Of a stretch of DNA of 30,606 nucleotides, positions 1-8,603 are shown piece after piece (the stretch's first letter is position 1; each line of letters starts with the position of its first letter). Below the pieces are notes generated by a model, which saw only the letters and a list, made by a program, of their open reading frames with translations, searched no databases and had not been told where the DNA came from. The DNA is from an uncultured Thermoguttaceae bacterium (GTDB taxonomy: Bacteria; Planctomycetota; Planctomycetia; Pirellulales; Thermoguttaceae). The stretch spans positions 1-30,606 of the forward strand of contig CAKVCP010000013.1 in the NCBI GenBank assembly GCA_934725735.1, written 5' to 3'. A program made the position numbers and the translations under genes.

Positions 1-2
1 GC

Positions 3-887
3 GTCTTCTCCAAAACCTCGCCCGCCGCCGCCGCAGGGGAGCCGATTTCCCTCCTGCGCGAAGGAAAGAACGAGGGCGGAAGACGCCGATATCTCGCCTT
101 TGACCCCGACTCCGCGAAGATTCATCGCCTCGACGAAGACTTGAACGATTTAGGAACGGTTCTCTGCGACCCCGGCGGTTCAAGGAAAGTCGCCGACGCG
201 CTTTGGATTCCCGGCGACGCGCTTCCGACAAATAGCGCGGGGATAGTCGCGACGCTCGTCGATTCGTCGACGCGCGGAGCGGCGCGGCGCGACCTCGTGC
301 GCCTCTTCGATGCGCAAACTCGAGAAATCGCCTGGGAGATCGACTCGATCGTCGACCCGAAGCGAGTTGTTTTCGAACCCAAGACGCGCGCGCTGTGGGT
401 TCTCGACGCGGGCGCCTCCGAGCCCGGCGGCGTCGCAAGAATCGACGCGCGCGACGGGTCGCGACTCGTCGCCCCGAAGCTCCGACCGCGCGAAACCGCA
501 TGGGATCTCGCGATTCCCCGACGCGCCCCGAACGCCGGCGCCGAAGCGTCCGCGCTCGTTTACGATTTCGATCAAAACGCCTCCTATCTCGTCGGATTCA
601 ACGCCCATGGCGAAGAGCTTTGGCGCACCGTCCTCGCCGACCATATCGGCCCAGGCGACGCGACGATCGTCTCCGGGGACGTCAACGGCGACGGGCTCGA
701 CGAATGGCTTGTCGTCTCAGAGAATGAAAAAATCGCCTTCTTCGACCCGATGGGCGCCCTCGTGGACGAATACGCCCATGGCTCGCGTCTCGTCGGCGCG
801 ACCGTCGCAAGATGGTTTGGCGTCAGTTTTTTAATTATTGTCGATAAAAGACGCGCGACCGCGATGCGCGTCGACTGGAAAAGATAG
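3..887 (+). CDS. Beta-propeller / FG-GAP-like protein, 3' part only
   Basis: The reading frame is open from the first bases of the window, so the 5' end lies outside it; the TTG at 141 is probably internal. The visible part has about 294 residues. It alternates short beta-strand-like segments typical of PQQ/WD-like propellers (for example ALWVLD, ELWRTV, IAFFDP). Near the C-terminus is a DVNGDGLDEW segment, which fits the calcium-binding FG-GAP/VCBS pattern DxNxDGxxD. No enzyme motif is visible. The stop codon overlaps the Shine-Dalgarno of the next gene, and only 12 bases separate the two, so they are probably cotranscribed. An extracytoplasmic role is likely, but the N-terminal signal cannot be seen. 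Function unknown. Confidence 0.7.
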   Translation, partial: VFSKTSPAAAAGEPISLLREGKNEGGRRRYLAFDPDSAKIHRLDEDLNDLGTVLCDPGGSRKVADALWIPGDALPTNSAGIVATLVDSSTRGAARRDLVRLFDAQTREIAWEIDSIVDPKRVVFEPKTRALWVLDAGASEPGGVARIDARDGSRLVAPKLRPRETAWDLAIPRRAPNAGAEASALVYDFDQNASYLVGFNAHGEELWRTVLADHIGPGDATIVSGDVNGDGLDEWLVVSENEKIAFFDPMGALVDEYAHGSRLVGATVARWFGVSFLIIVDKRRATAMRVDWKR

Positions 888-899
888 GAGTGCGCCGAC

Positions 900-2399
900 A
901 TGAGCCCATTTTTAGCATACGTTAAAAACAAGGGAACGGAGACGATCCGCGCTGTCGTCGCCCCGTGTCTCCTGCTACTCGCCGCCGCGACTTCCTGCGT
1001 CGTCGCCCAGGAGCCCGCGACCGTCCCCCCGATCGACGCGGCTTCCGACGCGAATTCCGACGCCGACGCCGAACCGAACGTCGACGCCGAGCCGCAGATA
1101 AGCTACGTCCTCACGCGCTCCGGGTCGATCGTCGAAGGAAAGGTCGCGGACAAGGGAAGCGCCTATTCGATCGAATTCCCCGGCGGCGGCTCCCTCTCCG
1201 CGTCGAAACTCGACGTTTTGTGCGTTTCTCCAACCCGCGAGGGAATTTTTGACTACCGGTTGCGTCTAACGCGCATGGAGGACGTGAACGAAGCGCTCAA
1301 GCTCGCCGACTGGGCGAATCGTCGACGACTCGGAGCCCCCGCGCTCAAGGCGCTCCAAGAACGACTCGCTACCGCCGTCGACGACGCCGAACGCGCCGCG
1401 CTCCAGGAGAAGATCGACGAAATCGCCGAAGCCGAAACTTTCCGCGAACGCGCCGAAGCCGCCGTCGCTCGCATCGAAAACGAACGCGCTCAATCCGCCG
1501 CGAAGAAGGACGACCCCGCGATTCATTCCGATCCGCGCAAAGCGCTCGACGCCGAACTCGACGCCTGGGGGCGAACCCTCCCCGTCGCGTCCCTCGAAAA
1601 GTTCTCGCGCAAAGCGCTCCCCGTCCTCCAAAAACGATGCGCGACTACCGGATGCCACGACGAAATTACCCCCAACGCGCGATACGTCGTGCGCAAGAAA
1701 GCGTACGGCCCCGCGCAGCGGCTCGCGCTCCTCTACAACTTGCGCGAAACGATGCGATACCTCGATTTCGACAACGTCGACGTCAGTCCGATCCTCAACC
1801 ATCCTGCGGTGAACAACGCGATGGGAAAACGCGTCTATCCCTTTGGCGAAGACAAGTATTCGACGCGCGACTGCGCCTATTTCGTCGAATGGCTGAACCT
1901 CGTGAAGGGGGACGAGAAGCTCAAAGCCGCCGGTCGCGCGCTTCAGGCCGCCATGCCGAAGACGCCTCAGCCGCGCGAAGGCGCCGCGTCGCGATACGAC
2001 GTCGTCGGCGAAACCCCGATCGACATGACCCTCGCGCCCGATTCCGTGAGACTACCCCCTCGATCCCCCGAGGCGGCGCAGAGCTTCGCCGAGCTCTTCC
2101 AAGACGACTTCAAGATTCAGCAGGGGGTCGCTAGCGGCGCCGAGCGCTTTTTGCCGAACCCTTACGACGACGTGAATTCCCCTGAATCCGCGCTCCGTCG
2201 CGTCGGGCTAACCCCTCAGAAAGATTATCGTGATTCGTACGACCCCGCGATCTTCAACGACAAATTCCACCCCGGCAAGACTGCGGCGAGCCAACTCCCC
2301 CAAAAGGAGGAGAATACCAACGAGCCCCCCGCGCTTGTCGACGTGACGCGCGAGCCTCTCGACGCGGCGGCGCAAGAGCCGGCCTCGCTCGACGAATGA
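900..2399 (+). CDS. Secreted protein with CX4CH cytochrome-like motif
   Basis: The protein has 499 residues. The ATG at 900 follows a TAGGAG ribosome site at 885-890. The N-terminus has basic residues, then a hydrophobic stretch LLLLAAATSCVVAQ, consistent with a signal peptide; TSC could be a weak lipobox. After an acidic D/A/E linker comes a small beta region (SGSIVEGKVAD..., about residues 71-110), then an Ala/Glu/Arg-rich probable coiled coil (about 125-205). The central part holds C247-ATTG-C252-H253 within VLQKRCATTGCHDE, which resembles the heme-binding Cys-Cys-His segments of planctomycete secreted cytochrome-like domains. The spacing is CX4CH, not the standard CX2CH, so heme attachment is uncertain. 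The C-terminal 100 residues look disordered. It lies between a propeller gene and a TPR-CHAT gene on the same strand. Redox or structural role unknown. Confidence 0.72.
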   Translation: MSPFLAYVKNKGTETIRAVVAPCLLLLAAATSCVVAQEPATVPPIDAASDANSDADAEPNVDAEPQISYVLTRSGSIVEGKVADKGSAYSIEFPGGGSLSASKLDVLCVSPTREGIFDYRLRLTRMEDVNEALKLADWANRRRLGAPALKALQERLATAVDDAERAALQEKIDEIAEAETFRERAEAAVARIENERAQSAAKKDDPAIHSDPRKALDAELDAWGRTLPVASLEKFSRKALPVLQKRCATTGCHDEITPNARYVVRKKAYGPAQRLALLYNLRETMRYLDFDNVDVSPILNHPAVNNAMGKRVYPFGEDKYSTRDCAYFVEWLNLVKGDEKLKAAGRALQAAMPKTPQPREGAASRYDVVGETPIDMTLAPDSVRLPPRSPEAAQSFAELFQDDFKIQQGVASGAERFLPNPYDDVNSPESALRRVGLTPQKDYRDSYDPAIFNDKFHPGKTAASQLPQKEENTNEPPALVDVTREPLDAAAQEPASLDE

Positions 2400-2443
2400 C
2401 GCGCCCAATCCCCGCCCCCATGAGAAAATATTAAGAACGAACA

Positions 2444-2461
2444 GCCCGCCTCTTCGCGGGC
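2444..2461 (+). promoter_or_regulatory. Hairpin just before the ribosome site of the CHAT gene
   Basis: GCCCGC (2444-2449) and GCGGGC (2456-2461) form a perfect 6-bp GC-only stem with a CTCTTC loop. The AAGGAG ribosome site begins two bases later (2463-2468), ahead of ATG 2473. There is no T tract, so this is not a normal intrinsic terminator. It could protect a processed 5' end or modulate translation initiation. The structure is seen; the role is inferred. Confidence 0.4.
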
Positions 2462-2472
2462 CAAGGAGTCGA

Positions 2473-5400
2473 ATGATGAATAAACTGGTCTATCGCGTTC
2501 ACGCCCTCAAACGCGCTTGCGTCGCGCTATGCGTCGCCGCGTGCGCTCTACTCGTCCCGTTAGGCGAGCTATGCGCTCAGCCCGGCCCAGGCCCCGGTCC
2601 CGGTCCCGGTTTAAGACGCGACGAAATTCGCGCGATCCCCTCCGAGCGGTATTATCTCGGCGAGAGGATGATCCAGGCCGGAGACTTCGCGCGCGCTGTC
2701 AAATTCTACGAGAACGAAATTCGCGGCGCCTTCAAAATCGGAGGAAATCTCTGGATCGACTCCATCTGCTACTACGCGATGCTCGGCGAAACCTACTATC
2801 AGGCCGGCTCGCTCGACGTCGCCCTCAAAAATTATAACGCCGCCCTTTCCATCGCGATCGCCTATCCCAAGTGGATGAGCAAAGTCACCTATACCGCCGG
2901 CGTGACCCCCGGCACGAAGAGCGTTACCCCGTGGGGAACGTCGAAGCGCAACACGCCCCTCGGCGCGTTCCCGCGAAAGGCGACGATCGTCGTCGGCGAA
3001 GAGGCGTCCGAAGCGCACCAACAGCTCGGAATCGCCGCTCAGCAGCACGCCATGCAGATCGACCCCGTCGAGATTCTCCGCTGCGTCGCCCTCGCGATTC
3101 GACGCCGCGCCGATATTATCGGCCCCATGGCGCCTTACGACCCGATGAGTACGGAAATTCTCGAAACGTTCCGCACCCGCGCCATCGCCCCGAACCACTG
3201 GTCGATCACCTTCCTCGACGTCATTTGGGGACTCGCCCTCGTCGAATGCGACAAGACGCAATCCGCAGTGAAAGCGCTCAACGACGCGCTCCTGTGCAGC
3301 GGACAATTCGATCATAATCTCACGTGCGTCGCGCTCCTCGAACTCGGACACGTCTTCATGCGCGCGAACAAGCTCCCGCAAGCCGCGGAATGTTACTACG
3401 AAGCGTCCAATAGCGCGTATCAATTCCAAGACTGGCTCGTTCTGGAAGAGTCGCTCCGATATTATTCCAACGCCGTGAAGGGACTGCGCGGAGGTTCCGT
3501 CGATCCGAGGTTGGCGCAGGCGTATCGCTGGGCGAAGGAGAAACTCCCGCAGGCGAAGGTCTTGCAGACGTCGCTGGCGCTCGAACTGCTCGAGGATATG
3601 ATCTACTCAGGTAATATCAGAGGCGCGGAAGCGGGGCTCAAGACGCTCGACGTCGCCATGCGCGGGGAGATCCGGCAGTCGGCTCACGCGGATCGGTGGA
3701 ATTATCTCACGGCGCTCTTTATGTACGCCGTCGGGAGGGTCGACGCGGGGGACGAAGCGCTCGCGCGGGTCGTGGAAGGCGCGAAGGTTCATTCGACGTG
3801 GGCGCGGCAGCTGCGCAAACTCGACGCGTACGTCCAGGCCGGGCTCACCTCCAACGGCTCCCTCACTCCTCGAAACGCCGCGGATCTCTACGAGTATCTC
3901 TTGCGCGAACCGACCGTCGTCGACTGGGCCGTCAACCCGACGGAATCCCTCGCGATTCAGATGATCGCGCCGATCGACGCGTACGAACGCCAGTTTCAGC
4001 TCCTCATGGACCGCGATTTGAAAGACCGCGCATTCGAGGTCGCCGAGCGGATCCGTCGCGAACGATTCTTCGCCACGCAGACCTTTGGCGGACGGCTCCT
4101 CTCGCTGCGATACGTCATGACCGCGGATCCCCTTCTGACGACGCAGTCGATCCGAAACGCGCGCGAATCTCTCAGCTACGCGTACCCCGATTTTGAGGAA
4201 TCGATGAAGACGACGTCCGCGATTATGGCGGAACTCAACGCGCTCCCGACCGTCCCGAGCGATCGCGACGCGCTCCGCGCCGTCGAGTCACTCTACGCCA
4301 AGCTCGCCGAAGTCTCCGGAAAACAAGAAGCGTTCCTGCGATTCATCGCCGCTGGGCGCGTCAGGATTCCCTACGTTTTCCCCCCCGTCTATACCGTGAA
4401 GCAAGTTCAGGAGCGATTGCCCGACGAGACGGCGATCCTCTCCTTCATCGGCGCGGGGGGCGATATCTACGGTTTTATGATCGGGAAGGAGAATCTTGAC
4501 GCGTGGCGCGTCGGTCCGGCGTCGAGTCTCGGCGCGGCGGTCGCGACCTTCCTCAAGACGATGGGGAACGTCGACGGTTCGCGCGTCGTGGAAACGGAGA
4601 CGCTCGCCGACGAACTCTGGAAGGCGCAGGGCTCCAAGCTGCGCGAAATCGTTCTCGGCGCCTCCGACGTCGAGGCGGATCGCTTCAATATCGTCTTCTC
4701 AAAACTCGTCGTCGTTCCTGACGGCGCGCTCTGGTACCTCCCCTTCGAAGCGCTCTGCCTTCCGAAGGCCGCGTCCGTCGAAGCTGACGACGAAGCCGCT
4801 CCCGGCGACGACGCGTCCCTCGCCGACTCCGAAACCGCCGCCGCCGCGCCTCAGAACGCCGACGCCTCCGCCGACGATCCCAACGCGACCCCTCCCGAGC
4901 CCAAAAAGGAGATGACCCCCGAAGAGCTCCAAGCCGCGCGCGACGCCCAGTACGACGACCTCGACGCCGCGTATTACGCGACCGAAGAGGAACTCGACGC
5001 CCTCGGCGCCGACGACGAAACCCTCCCCGAAGAAGGAGAGATCGACGCGGAGCCCGATTCCGTCGCCGACGCGGAGCCCGATTCCGTCGCCGACGCGGAA
5101 CCCGAACCGTCGCCCGAACCCGAGCCTGTCGTCGACGAAGAAGACCTCGCCGTCGACGAGCCTGCGGAGGAGCCCGCGCCGGAGGAAGAAGCCGCCGCGC
5201 CGCGCAAGCGCATGAGCCGTAGCGCGCGAGAACGCGCCGCGCTCAAGGAGTTCGTCGACGCGCAGATCCCCATGATCGCCGCGCCTGACTTCACGATTCG
5301 CTACGCCGCGACCGTCTCCCTCGCGCTACCCAACGCCATCGGACGCAACGCCTTCGTCAACACGACCGTCATCGGCGGCGCGACTTATCCGCGTCAAAGC

Positions 5401-6561
5401 TCCGACGTCGTCGAAAAGGCCGTCGAACGATTCGCCAACGCCGTCTCCAAGACCGAAGTCGCCAGCGCGAAGTCCGCCCCTGCGGTTCCAGGATCCATCA
5501 TCGCGTCCCGACTCAAGAGACTCGTCGTCTTCGAAGAAGTCTCCGCCGAATCGTGGAACTGGAGCCCGATCGTCCTTGGATCCAAACCCGAGGGGGGGAA
5601 TACCGTCTCAGACTGGATCGCGTGTCCGTGGGGCGCGCCGCGACTCATCGTCATGCCCGCGCTGCGCACGTATGCGGAGAACTCCCTCAAGAACGGTGGG
5701 AACGGCCAGGAAATCGCGCTCGCGGTTCTCGCGATGCAAGCGTCGGGCGCCGATACGATTCTCCTGAGTCGTTGGCGAACGGGGGGCCGCTCCGCCTTTG
5801 ATCTCGCGGAGGCGTTCGTGAGGAATTACGAGAAGGAACCGTCGGCGAAGGCGTGGAAAGACGCGGTCGTCGAACTTATGGAACGCGACGTCGTCGTCGA
5901 CGAAGAACCGCGCCTTAAGAAGCTCGGACTCTCCGAAGCGATTCCGAAATACGACGCGCCGTTCTGGTGGGCGGGGTATATTCTCATCGACTCTGGCGAA
6001 GCGGTTTCGGAAGATATTCTCGAAGGGCTCGACGAAGGCGCGCAGCGCAAGGCGGACGAAGAAAACGCGCTCTTGAAGGAGCAGAAGGACGTCGACGCCG
6101 CCGCGCCCGGCGCGACGGAGAATGGCGGCGCCTCCGAACAACCCTCCGGAGAAAAGGCGGTCTTCGTGACGCCCGGTCAAGGAACCGCCGCTTCGAGCGA
6201 CGCGCCGGATTCGTCCGATTCTCCCGATTCGAGCGCCGCGACCGACTCGACCGACGACGCGCAGGGGGAATCGTCCCTCTTCAGTCCTTCCGACAATATG
6301 ATTACGGACGACGATCTCGCCGCGCAGGATGAACTTGGCGACGACTTCTTCGCGACGGAAGACCTCGAAGAAGAAGAGCCCGCGCCCGCGCCGAAGACCG
6401 ACGAAAAGGCCGCGCCCGCGCCTGCGCCGAAGACCGACGAGAAGACCGCGCCCGCGACTGCGCCGAAGACCGACGAGAAGGCCGCGCCCGCGACTGCGCC
6501 GAAGTCCGACGAAAAGAAGAGCTCCGGACGGTTGTCGCTCAAGGGGAAAGGGAAGGGTTGA
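2473..6561 (+). CDS. TPR-CHAT protein with degenerate CHAT domain
   Basis: The protein has 1362 residues, with AAGGAG at 2463-2468 before ATG 2473 (a second ATG follows at 2476). It starts with a signal peptide (ACALLVPLGELCAQ) and a short PGPGPGPG linker. Helical TPR-like repeats cover about residues 55-640, for example YYLGERMIQAGDFARAVKFY and ALLELGHVFMRANKLPQAAE. A CHAT (caspase-like) domain begins near 745 with VPDGALWYLPFEAL. An acidic D/E/A/P-rich insertion of about 160 residues (about 765-925) splits it, and it resumes with TIRYAATVSLALP and GADTILLSRWRTGG (from about 1092). The usual His block and the SACxT Cys block are not conserved: the latter reads PALRT (1062-1066), and no His occurs between about 937 and 1066. 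The C-terminal 200 residues are disordered, ending in Lys-rich repeats. It is probably exported and non-proteolytic, acting as a scaffold or sensor. Function unknown. Confidence 0.8.
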   Translation: MMNKLVYRVHALKRACVALCVAACALLVPLGELCAQPGPGPGPGPGLRRDEIRAIPSERYYLGERMIQAGDFARAVKFYENEIRGAFKIGGNLWIDSICYYAMLGETYYQAGSLDVALKNYNAALSIAIAYPKWMSKVTYTAGVTPGTKSVTPWGTSKRNTPLGAFPRKATIVVGEEASEAHQQLGIAAQQHAMQIDPVEILRCVALAIRRRADIIGPMAPYDPMSTEILETFRTRAIAPNHWSITFLDVIWGLALVECDKTQSAVKALNDALLCSGQFDHNLTCVALLELGHVFMRANKLPQAAECYYEASNSAYQFQDWLVLEESLRYYSNAVKGLRGGSVDPRLAQAYRWAKEKLPQAKVLQTSLALELLEDMIYSGNIRGAEAGLKTLDVAMRGEIRQSAHADRWNYLTALFMYAVGRVDAGDEALARVVEGAKVHSTWARQLRKLDAYVQAGLTSNGSLTPRNAADLYEYLLREPTVVDWAVNPTESLAIQMIAPIDAYERQFQLLMDRDLKDRAFEVAERIRRERFFATQTFGGRLLSLRYVMTADPLLTTQSIRNARESLSYAYPDFEESMKTTSAIMAELNALPTVPSDRDALRAVESLYAKLAEVSGKQEAFLRFIAAGRVRIPYVFPPVYTVKQVQERLPDETAILSFIGAGGDIYGFMIGKENLDAWRVGPASSLGAAVATFLKTMGNVDGSRVVETETLADELWKAQGSKLREIVLGASDVEADRFNIVFSKLVVVPDGALWYLPFEALCLPKAASVEADDEAAPGDDASLADSETAAAAPQNADASADDPNATPPEPKKEMTPEELQAARDAQYDDLDAAYYATEEELDALGADDETLPEEGEIDAEPDSVADAEPDSVADAEPEPSPEPEPVVDEEDLAVDEPAEEPAPEEEAAAPRKRMSRSARERAALKEFVDAQIPMIAAPDFTIRYAATVSLALPNAIGRNAFVNTTVIGGATYPRQSSDVVEKAVERFANAVSKTEVASAKSAPAVPGSIIASRLKRLVVFEEVSAESWNWSPIVLGSKPEGGNTVSDWIACPWGAPRLIVMPALRTYAENSLKNGGNGQEIALAVLAMQASGADTILLSRWRTGGRSAFDLAEAFVRNYEKEPSAKAWKDAVVELMERDVVVDEEPRLKKLGLSEAIPKYDAPFWWAGYILIDSGEAVSEDILEGLDEGAQRKADEENALLKEQKDVDAAAPGATENGGASEQPSGEKAVFVTPGQGTAASSDAPDSSDSPDSSAATDSTDDAQGESSLFSPSDNMITDDDLAAQDELGDDFFATEDLEEEEPAPAPKTDEKAAPAPAPKTDEKTAPATAPKTDEKAAPATAPKSDEKKSSGRLSLKGKGKG
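5044..5091 (+). repeat. 24-bp in-frame tandem repeat (acidic insertion)
   Basis: Two identical 24-bp units encode DAEPDSVA twice and continue into a partial third copy (DAEPEP). They lie inside the acidic insertion of the CHAT domain, which suggests expansion by replication slippage. Confidence 0.7.
6382..6516 (+). repeat. 36-bp in-frame repeats, Pro/Ala/Lys-rich tail
   Basis: About four copies of a 12-residue unit (variants of APATAPKTDEKA) encode the C-terminal tail of the CHAT protein. The units differ by a few bases. The tail is basic and Pro-rich and ends in SLKGKGKG, suggesting an unstructured segment that may bind the cell wall or a polyanion. Confidence 0.7.
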
Positions 6562-6587
6562 TCTCGGCAGGGGCAAGAAATAAAGGA

Positions 6588-6618
6588 AGAGGGTCTCGCA
6601 ATCACGGGGCCCTCTTTT
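6588..6618 (+). terminator. Intrinsic terminator of the CHAT gene
   Basis: AGAGGGTC (6588-6595) pairs with GGCCCTCT (6608-6615) with one G-T wobble, followed by a short T run (6615-6618). It lies 26 bases after the CHAT stop codon and likely ends the upstream cluster. Confidence 0.6.
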
Positions 6619-6795
6619 ACTAATCGTGTTTGGTGAGAACACAGAAACAAAAAACTAAAACAAACAAGGAGACGTCCATTATACATAGGAGCGCTCCTTG
6701 TCAATCCTTTTTGAGACGGCGAACTTTAATCGTCGATAGGACAATCGTCACTGCGCGTCGGAGTGAAAAAATTTCTCTGTTTTTTCGCGGTTTTC

Positions 6796-6837
6796 TTGAC
6801 GCGTTATTTTGAAACGGATACGATATTATCATATAAT
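6796..6837 (+). promoter_or_regulatory. Two overlapping sigma70-type promoters for the Hsp70 gene
   Basis: TTGACG (6796-6801) lies 17 bases before TACGAT (6819-6824). TTGAAA (6809-6814) lies 17 bases before a perfect TATAAT (6832-6837). Both give a leader of about 100 bases before ATG 6941. The second has the best -10 box in the window. No CIRCE-type inverted repeat is visible nearby. Confidence 0.65.
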
Positions 6838-6940
6838 AGGGGTAGGGCCTGGCGCGGCGTCGTCGCCGTCGCGCGCGAATGATCGAAGCCCGCCGTCCCA
6901 GCGACACGCGCTATATATTCTTCTTTATTGCGAGTTTAAC

Positions 6941-8518
6941 ATGGAATTTTTACCTGGAAAAACAGTTGGTATCGACTTGGGCACGACCTTCTCCACCTTG
7001 GCGATTGTCAATAACGAAGGGGAGCCTACTCCTATTCCTAATGAAGACGACGACGTCGAAACGGCTAGTATTATCCTTCTTGCGGGCGAGAAACGCATTA
7101 TCGTCGGTCCGAACCGCAGCCGCGCGGCAATGGAAGATCCGGAACACGTCGTCGAGCGCATCAAACGTCAAATGGGCGCCGTCGGTTATCACCGCACTTT
7201 CGACGGTCAAGAGGTCACGCCGGAATTCGTTTCATCCCTCATTCTGCGCAAACTCAAGCAGGACTGCGAAAACCAACTCGGCGACACGATCGCCAACGCC
7301 GTCATCACGGTTCCTTATTACTTCAACGACACGCGCCGTAAGGCGACGCAAGACGCGGGCAAGATCGCGGGCTTGAACGTCGTGAGCATCATCAACGAGC
7401 CGACTGCGGCGGCGCTCACCTACGCGTGGCATCGCGGCGAACTCGGACGCACCGAAGCGACCAAAACGCGCCGCATCCTCATCTACGACCTCGGGGGCGG
7501 CACCTTCGACTCCACCGTCGTCGAATACACCGGAAACAACTTCCACGTCGTCTCCACGGACGGCGACGTCAAACTCGGCGGCGTCGACTGGAACGACCGT
7601 CTCGCCGACTACGTCTGCCAGAAATTCCAGGAAAAGCACGGCGTCAACCTCCATCAGTTCCCCAAGACGATGCAGATTTTGCGCAACGACTGCGACGTCG
7701 CGAAGATTCAACTCACGACCCGCGAACAGACGTCGATCTCCGTCCGTCACGAAGGCCTCTCCATTTCCGTCCCCGTGACGCGCGAACTCTTCGAAGAACT
7801 CACCTACGACCTCCTGCAACGCACCGCCGATACGACGGAATACGTGATCCAGCAGGCGAATATGAAGTTCTCCGATCTCGACGCGGTCGTTATGATCGGC
7901 GGCTCGACCCTCATGCCGCAAGTCGCGAAGATGCTCGAACGCGTCACCGGCCTCGTCCCGTATCGCAGCGACGATCTCGACCCGCACACGGCGGTCGCGC
8001 GCGGCGCGGCGATTCACGCGGCGATCCTCGAAGCGCAGTATAACGGCGGCGGAAACCTCGACGAACGCGTCAAGAAACTCCTCGAAAACGTCCATGAAGA
8101 AGACGTCAACTCGCACGGTTTGGGCGTCGTCGCGACCGACCCGAACACGAAGCAGGTCGTCAACTACATCATGATCCCGCGCAACACGACGTTGCCCTTC
8201 TCCATCACGAAGACCTTCAAGACGCACAAGGACGCCCAGACCCGCATTAGCGTTCAGGTCATGGAAGGGGACGCGCCGGACCCGACCGCGTGCTCCTTCC
8301 TTGGAAAATGCCGCATCGTCGGCTTGCCCGATAATTTGCCCAAGGGCTCCCTCGTGGACGTCACTTACTCCTTCGACAAGACGGGGCGCATCTCCGTCTC
8401 CGCGCGCGAAAAGAAGACGAACACGCAGGCGAAGATCGAGATCGAACGTCGCGGCGTCCTCACCGATGAGGAACTCCAGAATTTCATTCGTCTCGCCGAT
8501 CAGTATACGATCGAATGA
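6941..8518 (+). CDS. Short Hsp70/DnaK-family chaperone
   Basis: The ATG at 6941 gives 525 residues. The open frame extends upstream to 6809, but that extension overlaps the promoters and shows no family similarity. There is no clear Shine-Dalgarno before 6941. The ATPase domain carries phosphate-1 GIDLGTTFS (about 10-18), NEPTAAALTYAW, phosphate-2 IYDLGGGTFDST (about 180-192) and the adenosine motif MIGGSTLMPQV (about 318-328). A beta substrate-binding domain follows (about 380-500), with IPRNTTLPFSITKTF and an RISVSAREK-type strand. The chain then stops after about 25 residues, so most of the alpha-helical lid of a typical 610-640-residue DnaK is missing. No dnaJ or grpE is adjacent. It is probably an accessory cytoplasmic Hsp70 rather than the main DnaK. 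Confidence 0.9.
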   Translation: MEFLPGKTVGIDLGTTFSTLAIVNNEGEPTPIPNEDDDVETASIILLAGEKRIIVGPNRSRAAMEDPEHVVERIKRQMGAVGYHRTFDGQEVTPEFVSSLILRKLKQDCENQLGDTIANAVITVPYYFNDTRRKATQDAGKIAGLNVVSIINEPTAAALTYAWHRGELGRTEATKTRRILIYDLGGGTFDSTVVEYTGNNFHVVSTDGDVKLGGVDWNDRLADYVCQKFQEKHGVNLHQFPKTMQILRNDCDVAKIQLTTREQTSISVRHEGLSISVPVTRELFEELTYDLLQRTADTTEYVIQQANMKFSDLDAVVMIGGSTLMPQVAKMLERVTGLVPYRSDDLDPHTAVARGAAIHAAILEAQYNGGGNLDERVKKLLENVHEEDVNSHGLGVVATDPNTKQVVNYIMIPRNTTLPFSITKTFKTHKDAQTRISVQVMEGDAPDPTACSFLGKCRIVGLPDNLPKGSLVDVTYSFDKTGRISVSAREKKTNTQAKIEIERRGVLTDEELQNFIRLADQYTIE

Positions 8519-8603
8519 GACCTTTTCCGACTCGTTGCGCGGCGCTCGCTCCCTGCGGACGCCGCGTCATCTATTGCAATCCATCTAGTAGGCGATTTTT
8601 GCT

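Larger units (their letters stand above)
6562..6940. other. Intergenic region between the CHAT and Hsp70 genes
   Basis: This 379-base gap holds the terminator at 6588-6618, an AT-rich stretch with A and T runs (about 6640-6840), the promoter pair at 6796-6837 and a roughly 100-base leader before ATG 6941. The leader has a GC-rich CGTCG-type segment (6850-6900). I see no RNA gene or credible small ORF. Confidence 0.6.

Noticed and set aside
2473..6561. CRISPR-associated TPR-CHAT (Craspase-type) protease
   Set aside because: No Cas7-11-like gene or array is present, the protein has a signal peptide and the catalytic His/Cys are absent.
5608..6642. Minus-strand open frame of 344 codons under the CHAT gene
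   Set aside because: Composition is Arg/Gly-rich with repeats mirroring the real gene; no ribosome site or recognisable motif.
6809..6940. N-terminal extension of the Hsp70 frame
   Set aside because: It overlaps the promoter elements, lacks family similarity and the conserved domain begins within ten residues of ATG 6941.
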